DNA of 64,000 nucleotides, from the NCBI RefSeq assembly GCF_001039355.2, contig NW_019775953.1, positions 1 to 64,000 of the forward strand, given 5' to 3'. The notes beneath the pieces were generated by a model. That model searched no databases. It was given only the letters and a program-made list of their open reading frames with translations, and had not been told where the DNA came from. The translations under genes were made by a program, and so were the position numbers. The stretch comes from Lingula anatina (Eukaryota; Brachiopoda; Lingulata; Lingulida; Lingulidae). Shown here in pieces: positions 43,361 to 55,814 of the stretch (positions within the stretch are counted from its first letter, which is position 1; every line of letters begins with the position of its first letter).

Positions 43361-45812
43361 ATGCTGCGGCACTGGGTAACAAAATCTGCGTCCTTGGGCT
43401 ACCCCCACATGTTTTTTGGTCGGAGCACTTACTTCATGGGAGAGAAACTCATGTCGTATGTAACTTCAGCTGTGGGCTGTTTTACTCTTTGATTTTCTTG
43501 AAGACAAACTATAGTATGTAGTGTGTAATTAATATTTGAAGGATATTTTCTGCACAGTAGTATTAAATAAGACAGTTAAAATACATGTATTTGGATTGAA
43601 AGCATGCTGTTGGGGTGTTTTCTGTCAATAATATCTTCTTTATATTGTGATGTTGTTTGTCTATCAACTTTATTTAGTATACTATATTGACTGGGAATGG
43701 TTTTACTTTTGTTGGCATTTTTTAAAGTGATATTCTCATGAATATTGTATCCAATGATTTGAATAATAAAGGTAAATCTCTGCGGGACCCATTCACATAA
43801 ATATATAAATGTTGCACTTGCAGACTTAGAACATGTTCGTCAGGTGCAGGAGACGCATCTTCCCGTGTTAAAATACGAACTGCACATAAGAAAGATGCAG
43901 TAAGTCTGACAGACATCTATAATTCCGAGTCATGGGACTACATTCCGGAGACCATAGAAACCTTTGTGGACATTGCCGGAGACAATGCCCTGGTGGCAGA
44001 ATTGGATGGAAAAGTTGTTGGTAAACACTCTTTTTTTAAAAACCTTTCCATGAAGGGGTTGGGGCATATCCCACGTGACCTTTCCTTGTCTGATATCCAG
44101 GAAAATACTTGGAAGTTTGAGTGAGTTCCCATGTATATACCTTTATGTCAACTGCCTTAGTTTGGACACATTGTGGTCACTTTTTTCTGATCACTCGATC
44201 CCTCCTTTTTTGTTGATCACATGACTGAAATGATAGACATCATGAAATGAATGGACATGTTGATCTGAAATTATGTAAGATTCCATTGCACTTACCTTGG
44301 TATGGTATTCCTTATGAGTCTCCCCTACATCTTGTTAGGGAAATGGACAAATATTTTTGGTTTTATTATTTTTGGATCCAGTTTTGCACATTAAGGCATT
44401 GAAATGCAAATAGACACATTATTTTGAATAGATGTAATTAATTAATAACATAGTATCATGTTATTGAATTTTAATGGTGAATCTGACCACAAGAATATAC
44501 CTACTCTTATCTGCCATACCTGTCTTGCAAAAAAAAGGCATATTTGATTTCTTTTTAACAGTCATAGCTATTACTGCAGATTATTTTAGACAAAATGTGT
44601 GTTTTGTTTCTTAAAGGTTCCATGCTGTTCAATCTTTTGGATGAAAAAGAAGCCTTTGGTGGTCTTAGCGCTATTGTACCAGAACTCAGAGGAAAGGGAA
44701 TAGGTAATAAACTATTTTATTTATCAAGTTTAAGAGGTCGTTTGGCAACAGTTTTCCTATCTATCAAAATTTGAATAAGTTTGAAAATACAGTTTGACTA
44801 GCTGAAATAAGTTTTTCACATCTATATATCTAGATAGTAAATCATCATTTGCCTCAATAGACACACCTTATGTCAGTAATGGAAACCCTGACCTGTGAGA
44901 TACTGTAATATCCTAAGTCTGAGGTGAAACGAAGAAGTGAGTTACATGAATACAAACAGAGATCTGAGCAAAACGTGCTGTTACATTTAACTTATATATG
45001 TGAGCCTCATTCCAGCCGTCATTTATCTTTTTCTTCAAATTTTGTTGTTCCACTGGTGTTTGGTTCTTAATTGTTACAATACTTACAAGTATCCAGTGTT
45101 TAGGGATACCAAATTTCACCTGTGTTAGTTCTAAACCTTTTATATCACCAATTCCCTTTTTTTACTTTATCTAGTCAAAAATATGTGGGCAGAGAGAAGT
45201 AAGCGGATTGGAGATAGGAATTTAGGCGTATTTTCTGTGTTACACAGACAGCAGATTCTCCATGACAGTGGCTTCCAGGTCGCCACCCACAGAATTGGAC
45301 TTGTTTTGGGGCGAATCAATGAGTCTTGGTTGGCAGCAGAAAGAGAAAATGTCGAAACTGAAGTCGTGACAGCATCTAAAGTGCCATTTGATTTACTGCT
45401 GAAGTATGATACAGAAATTCACACCATTCCAAGACCAATGTTTTTAGAAAAATATTTAGCTCGACCATCGTCAAAATCTTTTGTAGCCATCAACAAAAAG
45501 AGTGGAGATATCACTGGGTACACGAGTGTCCAGCCTGGACAGACGGCGTATAGAATGGCGCCCCTTTTTGCGGACTCTCTCCTCATTTCCAAACTTCTCC
45601 TACAAAAAGCGTTGCAGTCGATTCCCAAAGATGCAGAGGTGGATATGTATTTGAACTGGTCGAATCCAGCCAGCTGTGATTTTTTTGTTAAAAACAAAGA
45701 TTCTCTTCACTGGGTGTTAGACTGTGTAAGGATGTTCACGTTGCATGATGTCCCAATCCCACACAACCATAAAGTCATTGCCATCACCTCTCCAGAAATA
45801 ACCTTGGTTTAG
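43361..45812 (+). CDS. GNAT-type N-acetyltransferase, tandem copy 3 (about 338 aa from Met5)
   Basis: Exons (43349)43361-43455, 43824-44020, 44617-44703 and 45175-45812 keep the exon lengths and phases of copies 1 and 2. The ATG equivalent to theirs (43349) is followed at codon 3 by TAA (43355-43357). The next in-frame ATG (43361) corresponds to Met5 of the others and opens the full remaining frame, giving a start of MLRHWVTKSASLGYPH. All later exons are open, and the acetyl-CoA loop reads PELRGKGIVKNMW. Because only four residues are lost and the Arg-rich leader stays, the copy is probably functional. Met5 may be the true start in all three. Private changes include FLVAEL to ALVAEL and DFFVKNKDSLHW. 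Substrate unknown. Confidence 0.83.
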
Positions 45813-45901
45813 GATCACTGACCATGGAAAATAGTATTGTGTGGGTGTTTGATAAATTGAAATTACAACATTAAAACATATTTATAATTATAATATTCAT
45901 A

Positions 45902-46076
45902 GGCCCGTAGCCAGGGGGGGGGGGGGGTTCTGGGGTTCAAAAGAACCGCCCCTTTTGCTGGGAAAAATCCACTCTGAGTAAAATTTTATCTAGGTACATG
46001 AAGTTTTTATGGGAAAAGGTCCACTTTTTCAAAAAAAGAACCCCCCTTTTGAAATTGCTGGCTACAGGCCTGTATT
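45902..46076. mobile_element. 175-bp short inverted-repeat element with G-run
   Basis: Starts GGCCCGTAGCCAGGGGGG and ends AATTGCTGGCTACAGGCCT, giving inverted ends around AGGCC.GTAGCCAG. The interior repeats GGGAAAA..TCCACT..GA and GGGAAAAGGTCCACTTTTTC. It is the most complete copy of the family also seen at 1027 and 24637. It inserted in the 3' flank of copy 3 only. Confidence 0.85.
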
Positions 46077-46247
46077 CATGTCATAATTTAGCTGTGAAAC
46101 TCACACATTTATTTAAATTACATACATACAGAGTATATCCTTTAACTATTATGAAGGAAACTGAAGAAAAACATTAGCTTATTTTTTTACAGTGAATTTT
46201 CAGAGGAATACATACGAATCATTTGTGCAAAATAAAACTGGCTTGAC

Positions 46248-46371
46248 AGTTAATTACCCCCTTACAGCTTTTAGTAGGCGGGACAGACATTTAAGCCGGT
46301 TAAGCTGACACCAATCTAGTGAGACTCCCCAGGGGGATAGATCGATCTAAATATCTATGGGAATGGGGTCT
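46248..46371. repeat. right half of the ATCGATCTA fold-back element
   Basis: Contains TTAATTACCCCCTTACAGC, GACAGACATTTAAGCCGG and GTGAGACTCCCCAGGGGGAT, then AGATCGATCTA, matching the right half of 23427-23665. It preserves the uninterrupted ACATTTAAGCCGG that serves as an empty site for the insertion at 50351. Confidence 0.8.
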
Positions 46372-46569
46372 AAATGATGACTATGCACTTGGTTGTCTGG
46401 CAATTATATAATGGTCGTGGTGATCCAAAGCAGGCTACTCGGGGAGGGGGGGGAGGGGGGGGGGAAGTAACCCAGTTGCATTACATGTACACACAAATAT
46501 TTCAAATGAAACACAAAACTCTGGCTGTAGTGCGCTGTAAATAGTAAGATTTAAGAATGTAACTGCTAA

Positions 46570-47479
46570 AAAGAGAGCTTGAATATTACTAGCTGGTACA
46601 TACATTATTACAAAATAGGTACAAGCAATGCAAGTTTGTTTATTTATAAGCAGATGCATGCTTTGATTTGCTGTAACTTGCATCATTTGTACATTATTCA
46701 AAAGAATTCCCTCTGAAAGACATTTATATTTATAAGTATCTCTAAATATTTGTGTCCTGTACATTTACCACGTAATCAAGATTTGGCATAAAACAGTTTG
46801 AAATTTATTATAGATGTGAAATTGTGAATACTTTTTCACTCCTTTAATTGCCTGTTCATGTCGACTTGGGCTGTTTTTGTGTTTTTGAAATAAAAAAGTT
46901 TTTTTAAGAGACAAAGTATAGTGCTGTTATACTCTTTGGTTATCATATCAATACAAGAATGAAAGTTGATACATGTACCTGTACATTGTACTGTATGTCA
47001 CCATTTTTGTTTTCAGATAATAGGAGCGATGGTTAACCTTAACCAGGTGTTCATTTTGAAGCGCACTACGTCATGAGAATCAATAATTTACAGCCGAAGA
47101 GGGTCACAAAGATTTTTTCATTTCTTTCTTTATTTTATATCAGGCTGGCATCTGTTATTACGCTGAACACTTTAAAACAAAACCATCATATTTAAATTAA
47201 AATGAATAAAAATATAATGAAAATAAAAAACATAGATAAGTCATATACGATGGGTAAAAATTATAAATCCATTTACAAGTTCATAAAACTTGATTAGTTA
47301 TCATTTAATGGGGATATAGGGGGTGCCAGGGGGGACCGATCCCCTTTCATTTCTGAAAAAAAAAATCACACCGATGGTCCCCTCTTGAAATTAAAATTTT
47401 GACTGGCTGAATCATACATTAAAAACCGTATTAAATGGCATGTCATGTACATATGTTTTTATATTTGGTTATGGATAAT
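46570..47479. other. intergenic stretch between acetyltransferase copy 3 and the SERTA-domain gene
   Basis: AT-rich, without convincing coding exons. The block homology ends near 46575 (GAGAGCTTGAATATTAC). A fragment near 47325-47430 (GGGTGCCAGGGGGGACCGAT, TTTCTGAAAAAAAAAATCAC) resembles part of the CAGGGGCGGAT-family interior. Confidence 0.5.
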
Positions 47480-47877
47480 CTAACTAATAGGTAACGTCAG
47501 AAGTGAACTTTTTTCGTGTCGTTCCCCCGACACGACAAGTGAAGAGTAAAGATACAGTGAGATACGGCGATGCAGGTGCTTGTCAGCCACCTAGCGGATG
47601 TATTTGTTGTCAACCAATCAGAACTCTACCGGAACATTTCTGCGGGGCATATCGCCTACGTTGACCTAGAGGTCAAAATTGATTATTATACTTCTGCTGA
47701 AATAAGGACGTCAAAGTTTTATTTTTCGAGACGAAATACAAAGAAAGCGCAAGGTTTAAAGATGTGGCTTCGACTAAGATAAGATTCGACCTACTGCGGA
47801 GACTTTCCGAGGGAAGGAAATTGCAAACTTAATGTGAAACCTAACAAAGTTTTCGCTGTGTTAGGACAAGTTGGGGT
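47480..47877 (+). promoter_or_regulatory. putative promoter and non-coding first exon of the SERTA-domain gene
   Basis: The local base composition changes: more CG dinucleotides and a short hairpin (TCGTGTCG/CGACACGA at 47514-47535). There is a CCAAT box (CAACCAATCAGAA, 47611-47623) and an everted nuclear-receptor-type pair TGACCT-AG-AGGTCA (47662-47675). A strong donor follows (GACAAGTTGGG|GTAAGTTTTT, about 47876). The next gene downstream on this strand is the SERTA gene, whose coding exon has an acceptor upstream of its ATG, and vertebrate SERTAD2 has a non-coding first exon. The 70-codon frame from 47570 is not convincing as protein. The link is inferred. Confidence 0.4.
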
Positions 47878-49734
47878 AAGTTTTTGAATAAGACGGGGAC
47901 TTCCATTGATGTTAAGATTAGAAAGATGAAAGTAAGTTATGATTTCATTTAGCCTGTGCAACAGTGAAACTTTTATGTTAGATGGTTAAGAGACATATTA
48001 GTAACGGGAGTACTTTGTTCAGACTTATCTATTGGAAATAACGGGAAACTGGTAGGTTCCGATTGTATTAGTAACTATTACGCACAACTGCGGCCTACGA
48101 TAGTAACGACAGCGTAAGCATCAGGGTTGGTTTTAAAGGGATAAGCATAAGATTTTAAACTCGCATTTTAACTTTAAAGTACAAAAATCACTTTGTGTTT
48201 TACTAATCTTAGGACAAATACTTACTTTTAAGATTTTTAATAGATAAATACCAATAATAAATATTGCCAAAATGTATCTTTTTTTTTTGCACTTCACTGC
48301 AGATAAAAAATTTTGACAAAGTCATGGATCATTCGCAATATGGAACACAGTGATTGCAGAGTTTAAAAATCTATGCCTATCACCTACCATATTTAAATCT
48401 TTGCTTAGCACGAGAATTCCTGCATCAGTATATGGGTACTATATACAGTCTCTGACACAGAGTTGTGCTTACTTATGAAAGCAAATAGCCCCCAAAACTG
48501 TATTTTGATGTCTAGTTTGCACATCCACCATCATGGGGTGGGGGTGGGGGGGGGTGTAAAATCTTAATCTAATTCATCTCTCACTCATGTCTTGCACACT
48601 CAGAGAAAGCCAACCATTTTCCCCAAGACAGCCATAAGTGAGAGAAGATTCATATGCTTAACTATTAGATTTTATAAGTTTTCTGCTGTGGTTAAACCCA
48701 AGATGAATGATCTACAGCAGTTTGAACGAAATGACCTGTTCAGGAGAGAATGATACGCTGAAATCTTTTTCATGCATTCCACGCCTTATAAACAAACTTG
48801 CTGTTTGTGATCTCAAGCCTCACATTTGTGATAGCGAATGCTGAGTTAACAACTCAAACTTAAAAATAGTAGGCATGGGCACAATGTTGCAAGTTGAAAA
48901 TCATTATTCCGTATGTTGGGTATGTTATTAACAAGTGTCATGTGCCAAAGATTTCCGGGAGAACATTAAGTACTCTGGTATTGTTAATAGTGTGATATTG
49001 AGAAGAATGTATGTAAATAGTGAGAGACCTAGATGAAAGTTGGCCACATTTTTGTGCTCTTTCATATGTTGCTCAGGACCACTATCACTTTATGTTGCCC
49101 CCATGAAATTACCAGTTGAGTCTTTATTTAATGTCCACGATCACAAATCTGTGGTTTGAGATCATAAACACTTATTATGCTGTATGAAGCCTTTCTTTAT
49201 GTACCTTATTTCATGTCTGTGGAAATACTTGGTTAACTTAAGTCTAGTACAACCATCAAAATGCACTGTATATCATTACAAGGAAACATAATTAAAAAAT
49301 AAATTGATTTATTCTGTAAATCCTAGCATATAAGTAATACTACTAGCGGAAACTTTAATCATATTTTCATTATGCATAGAAAAAAGTGCCTTTAAATGGT
49401 TTCTCACGTGGAAATTACAGGGATGAGATTTTACTGACTATTGGTGGATTTCTGACTTTTTGGGAGCCAAAACTTTTGGGGCCTGGGCAGCCCTCTAAAC
49501 CCCAGCCATATTTTCCAACTTAAAAAAAAAGCATGAATGAAAGTACAGGAGGATAAACAAGTTTTGTTGTCAACAATGGAATTAATTGTTGACTAATAAG
49601 CCCAGATATTTTATTTAGTGATAATAAAAAAATGATCAAACTAAAGCGTAGCAGTTGGAGAGAAATTGAATGTAATCTATAACTTCACCCATTACGTCTG
49701 CATTTGAATATGGGGCCATACAGATGATATGATG

Positions 49735-49835
49735 ATCCGAGTACTAATTGATCCGCTGACTAAATATGGCTAACCCCACTTCAGAAGCAATGCTGCTAAT
49801 TCCATGATGGTCTCCCTGCCTCCACATGCGCCCTT
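49735..49835. repeat. partial AACAGATC-type fold-back copy
   Basis: GTACTAATTGATCCGCTGAC then TAAATATGGC matches the arm of 22864-23122. ATGGTCTCCCTGCCTCCACA then TGCGCCC matches its interior. The right arm is absent. Confidence 0.65.
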
Positions 49836-50218
49836 AAGCAGATTCAATCTCGGCTCTGAGTTTTAATTACTAGGCTCTACCGCGACGGAAAAAGCAAAAA
49901 CCAAAATCTGCGCATAAACAGAGGTTTTAGAGATACACCAATCATTCCATTGACTCGACTTCTGATACCCTGATGCTTTTGCGCAGTGACTCGCACTCTT
50001 TCCAAACTGTTTCATATAGCCGACTGCCAAGGTTGGACAGGGGACAGTGAATATGATTTTTTTGTGATATTGATAATGGCTATTTATCTGTCATCTCAGT
50101 TAAAAAAGTTTAACTAGTAATTGCCCTAAGATAAGTTTAACAAGGAGCCGTCCATGCCCTTAGAACACATTTTAATCCAACATTAAATTAACTTTATGTT
50201 TGATTCTTCTCTTAGACT

Positions 50219-50767
50219 GCATTCCCATAGATTTAGATCAATCCATCTAGATCAACCTAACTCCCTGGGGGTTCATGCTAAATTGCTGTCAGCCGAGCGC
50301 GCATGGTAGTTAATTAACCCCTTACAGCTTTTTGTAGGTGGGACAGATGCTTAAAGGGATAATAACTCTTTGTTTTGGCCAAAAAATGAATTTTCCTGGA
50401 GTAAACAACAATTTTCCCATACTTACCAATGGTTAATGAATCCATTTTTGCATTCAAAGTTAGTCTCTGGTTTTTTTCTCTAAAGATTGGTTTTTTGTTA
50501 AAATCTCTTAAGAGATTATAACAGAGTATAGCCATCAATGGAGGTCACGTGGTTTGAAGACAAGCTCAGATATCAGAATAATAGCTATAACTGCCGTTTT
50601 TGTGGTAAAACAGAATATATTATATTTGTTTGAGTTATTGACAATGTTTTTATTGTGAAATATAGATCTCATGTGAAGAGTTATTATCCCTTTAAGCCAG
50701 CTAAGCTGACAGTAATCTAGACTCCCCAAAGGGATAGATCGATCTAAAATCTGTGGGAATGGGGTCT
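50219..50767. mobile_element. ATCGATCTA fold-back element carrying a nested insertion
   Basis: The left half (GCATTCCCATAGATTTAGATC, CTAACTCCCTGGGGGTTCA) and right half (CTAGACTCCCC, GATAGATCGATCTAAAAT, CTGTGGGAATGGGGTCT) are relatives of 23427-23665. They are separated by a 345-bp TTAA-flanked element at 50351-50695. Confidence 0.85.
50351..50695. mobile_element. TTAA-flanked fold-back element nested in another fold-back element
   Basis: Termini TTAAAGGGATAATAACTCTT and GAAGAGTTATTATCCCTTTAA's inverse-matching end (right end reads AGAGTTATTATCCCTTTAA). Left junction GATGC|TTAA|AGGG, right junction CCCT|TTAA|GCCAG. The related uninterrupted copy at 46248-46371 reads CATTTAAGCCGG, so TTAA is the target duplicated on insertion. 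Confidence 0.9.
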
Positions 50768-53700
50768 GAGTTTAAAAAAGCAGAGCCCCAGTATTGTATG
50801 TTATAAAAAGAGAATTTTATAGCACTAAAATTATAAGCTAACTGACAATTTGAGCCATATCATTATTATTTATAAAATAATAATTAATAATAGGTAAGTT
50901 TATACATTTTCTTTAACCACTAAATAATCAAAATCATTAATATAAATTCATTGAGTAATGTATCAAATTTTGCCTCCTCTTAGTATGTCATGTGTTAGAG
51001 CTATATGGATTCATATTTGGTGTTACGTAACTAGTTACTTTGCATTGCCAGAGTAAGGCTCTGAGTCCTTCAGCTGTCTGTACCACTCCATCATTAACTT
51101 TGGAGATTATCTTAGGTGATAAGTCAAGTGACAAATTTGAAGCTTTGAAGTTAAGTTTGCCTCAAGATGATTTATTTGCACCAGAACTGTGCACCTGAAA
51201 TGTTTAAAATAAGTGGTATATTCGTAATTGACTATATCTGACCTGTCTTTTAATAACATTGAGTAAAAATTATAATTAAAAAAATAAAGTAAATAAATAG
51301 AAAATAGAAAATAAGTTCCTCAGTGCAATGGTTTTTATATTGAGATCTTACTTTCCTGCATTAAACTGATATGAAACCACCCTATTCAAACATCTGAGTT
51401 TTCACTTTATTTTTCCACTGCCTTCAAAGAAGAAGTCAAGTGTGTATTATGTGGACTGTGAGGTGAAGGGTAATAGAGAGTCATGGCAGGTCAAACATCA
51501 GGGCATTAACCCATTAAGGTCATGATCAGACCTGTTGACTGGTGCTAGAAATTTCCAATAAGAGGACCTATGCTAATGTGACCTGAAGATGGGATGAAGT
51601 TGGCTATCTGGATTAACATGATGTGACCTCACCTGTAGTGTTAATTTGTGGGGGTAGTTTTACTTTCACAAGAAAGACGTGCCTTTTGGTAATAGAGATA
51701 GTATAGGTAAAATACAGAGACCACTGATTTGCTGTTGTCTTGTAATGATTACGCCCAAGAAAAAGCAACGGGAAAAGATTATATTCATGAATGAATAGCT
51801 GTGAACAGTTCTTGGACAGATGCATGATATTTATCTTACATCCAGGTCAGGGCATCTCTTATTCTTGTAAGTAGGGAGAAGTAATTAACATGTCTATTTC
51901 AACAGATATAACTGGGATGTAGATGGGATATATAAATGTCGTTAGTTCACTTTGATTTTAATACTGTAATTTATTCAAAAAGGGAGAGTTAGTGTCAATT
52001 TTAAATTTAATATAAAATAGATTTTAAAAAATTTAATATACTAGTAATAACTTTAGCTCATACCTGATCAGTGTCACTGAAATACTCTGATATTCTGGTG
52101 TGTTTTTTATATGTTATCAGTCACAATTGCAAACATTTCTACATTGTTATTCATGATTGAAGGATTGCCGGGGGGGGGTGTGGCTCTCTCAAGCATTCAT
52201 CTCACAACAGTGGTGAAAGGTGTGCGGGTGATTATTACCATTCCTTGACTTTATATCAACAGGATGGAGTGGAAAATATGTTCAAAATCAGTGGCAAGTT
52301 TTCTTCTATGCTTTGAACTTGATATTGCCTCCCTGATATTGCAATATATTTGCATCTCCCTGTCATCAAAATTGTGAAAGGTCATCCAAATTGTATATCT
52401 TAATTCTGATATTTGAGATTGACATACAGAATCTGCAAAATCAGGGATTCAGCATATTGCCCCAATTTTTGCAAAGGAATAAAGCAAGGCTGTTGAATGA
52501 GTAACTCTGTAGGAATGATGGTACTGAAATTTGGAGAAAAGATGAACAAAAAAGTCATGATTTTTCTTTGTTTTTTTTTTTTTTTTTGCTTTAGTAGGGT
52601 TTATTTTCTAATATATATTCTGGTAGTAGTTGATTAAATCGACAGATAATGCCCCATTATTAAGATGACATATACAGATTGATCAATATGGAAAGTGACC
52701 ATTGTCAGTGCCAGTTTGAAAGATACTATCTGCCTGGTGTCCTAGCTAAATACACAGTATTATATCTCCGTTGTGTCTCATTGATCTAGCTTGCCACTTT
52801 GTTGAACTGTTGCCACTGTAGAATATTGATTTTAAGCCACATCGCCTGCTTATATTTTCTCAATACATATCCAGACAGATTTATAGAGATATCTGTATGC
52901 TAGGGAGGCCCTGACACCGAGGATCTGTTTAAATATAAACTTGTAATTCTTGAGTATAATTTTAACAGTTAAAATTGGTTTTATTGCACGTTGCTATTTC
53001 CTCTATGGCATGTAATGTAAAGTTAGTCATTGGGTGTTTGCTTGAATTAAATGTTGTGGCAAAATTTGCTATACTTTTATTGTGTATGTATTTCCTATTT
53101 GAAAGTGTTCAAATGGTTTAAGATCTTCAAATGTGAGCGTGTTTGTGGGCTGTTGAATACTGTGCATTGAAATTCTTATGTGGGACTTAAACTTTATGTT
53201 ATTGGTGGAGCGTGGGTTCACAGTAACTGGAAAAGCCTCTTCTGCTAGTTTCTTTCAGATGTCATTTTTCAGGTAATATTAGCATTGTCTTTCGGTATTT
53301 CTCTTAGTTATACTATTTGAAACTATACACTGGCATTTGGTTGGTTTTTGTGGCAAAAAGATTGACTTCGTATGCATCATTAACCAAGACCAAAGATGTT
53401 CACTGCAGCACTGAATTATTCCTCTAGTCAGCATATTGGGCTGGGGAAGGTTGTCCCAAATTGATGTTGAAAAAAAAGTTTGTTCAAGGCCCTAGCTAGA
53501 AGAGATGGTGAAATTTCCCAGCTAGAAGAGATGGTGAAATTTCCCAATCTGCACCCTCCACTTTTTAGTTTTACATGGATATGAATTCATGTGGTTCACA
53601 AGCAGTGGTGTACCCAGGATTTTAGTTATGGGGAGTCCAAAATATGAATCTGTAATTTGGTCACTAATTTAAAGGGAGTCCAACCCAAACAAGTCAGTCC

Positions 53701-55814
53701 CCTACCCCTCATTACCCAAAATTTTCCTAAGCTGTCCAGCTATCTTAAAAACTATATGGCTCTCTGGAGAAAACTTGGTTCACTAGTATTTATAAAGAGA
53801 CATGATTTGGTCAATTTTAGGTCCAAGTTAGGCCTGCATATGAATTTGTGAAAGAAGAGGACCATTGGCCTTTGACTGGGCTCTTGTACCTAGATTGAGC
53901 TGCTGTTAATGTGGTAGGGTCTGAGAATAGTCCCTATGTGAAGGTATTCACATCTCAGATGATGTGAAAGATGATATCATATGGAGAAGAAGAAATACAT
54001 ATGAAATGCTGCTGCATTGTTTTCTCTTTCTTTTTGAACAGCTTGGGACAAGCTTGGTCTTTATGTTTGATCTTACTTGGAATGAAGTTGGTTTGATTTC
54101 AGTGCTCATCCAATGTTTTTCACTGAGCCCATGTTAACGAGACCACCTTCTCCCTGTACTTTTTTTTAGTTTCGTAAACATGTTACTTAATATCATAATC
54201 TTGTATATTGAATGATTTTTTTCATCCGAAAGTATAATTTGAGTATGATTATAACTGATAAAATCATTCTAAGAATTGTCACCATCAATTTCTTTTACCC
54301 CGGCTGACATGTATGGCACCAACAAAGATCTTCCACTGCTCTCTGTCATGGGTTATGCCATTCTAAGAACAAGCTTGATAAATTGAAGCTGGTTTATGAC
54401 AGTAGCAAAACAACCTGATATGAAAATCAAAGATAACTGGTATCAAGCATTGGAGGGCTAACCTATAATAAGCTCTTCCAAGAAAAACTGTCAGAATTAG
54501 TTGTCTACAGGGAAGATTGAGGTAGAGCTGTTGGAAGGATTTTTACTTAGAATGTTATCATGTCAACTTGGATCAGGGCGGCTTGTAAGTGAGAGAAACA
54601 TTTAACAAGCTTTGTGGAAAATGTTAAATTGGGACTTATCAGCTTTGCACAGTGGTAGAAATTATCATTTAACCAAGGCAGGCTTGTTATTGATGAAATT
54701 AGGGTATGAAATTGGTGTGATTGGTTTGATTGATACCTTATTAAGTTTGATGTCCTAATGAGAAGTTATCATGGAAAAACTTAATTCCAGTCTATTGAAA
54801 TTGTACTAGTACAATGCGGGAGGATTTGATTAAAATTAGTTGTTAGTGTATAGGCTAATTTTACTAATGAGTGAAGCAATTCTCTTCAGTGCATGCATAC
54901 TCTTTAAAAATATAGCAGTGAATATAAAGTAAGCTATTCTGTTGTAAACACATAACATTTGCATTATTACGTAGGCTTAAAGTTGTTTACTTGAAGTTTT
55001 ACAGTGTTATGATGTCGACCTTACAGTCACCTTTCATAACATGTTTATCAAAGACAAGCAGGATATGATCAGAAGCAGTAGAATTCTCCTTGCTTCCAGT
55101 CAATTTTGATCATTATTGAGACAAGTAAGTTTCCTAAGGTGGTGTGTTCTCAGTGCGTTCTGCAGCATGTTAATGTGAGTGGTGGTGACCTCCTTTTGCT
55201 GACCTGACAAAGGGAGCTGCACAGGCAAGTTAATATTACGCCAGGTCAGGCAGGTAGGGGCCGCTACAAGCATGGAGGGGAAGGGAACTTTGCTGGAACT
55301 CGGGTAGATCTTTAGAAGTGGTGTCCATGCTTGCTTGTGAAAGAAGAGATAGATAAGAAATCAGTTGTGTTGTTGGAGGGGTTTTCATTGGTGGAAGGAC
55401 TGTGATTGCGGCGTGTCTTCTTTTTGAGGGAGAGGAAGTGTTCCCTATATGAGTCATGCCTGGGCATTATTCATATCTGACTCCACCAGTACCGGGACTC
55501 ATGGGGCTATGGTGAAGAAGTAGTTCTGTTTTGTCTCTGCTCAAAAGATGATCTGGTAGGTTTACTTGTCTTAAAACAGAACTGAAATCTGATATTGATT
55601 CAGTGATGGCTTTGCGATGGGTTACTAAGGGTTTGTTTGGTTACTGGACCCCTGATAAAGTTAGTATGTCCTGAATGAGTTGCCTTGTCTTTCTTTGTTG
55701 AAGTATATCAGGAAGTTGTCTGCTTTGTTCCAAAATTTTTGATTTCACTTTCATTTTTTTTTTAAACAATTCAGTGATCGGCATCATATTTTGCTTTGTT
55801 AATGATTATTGAAT

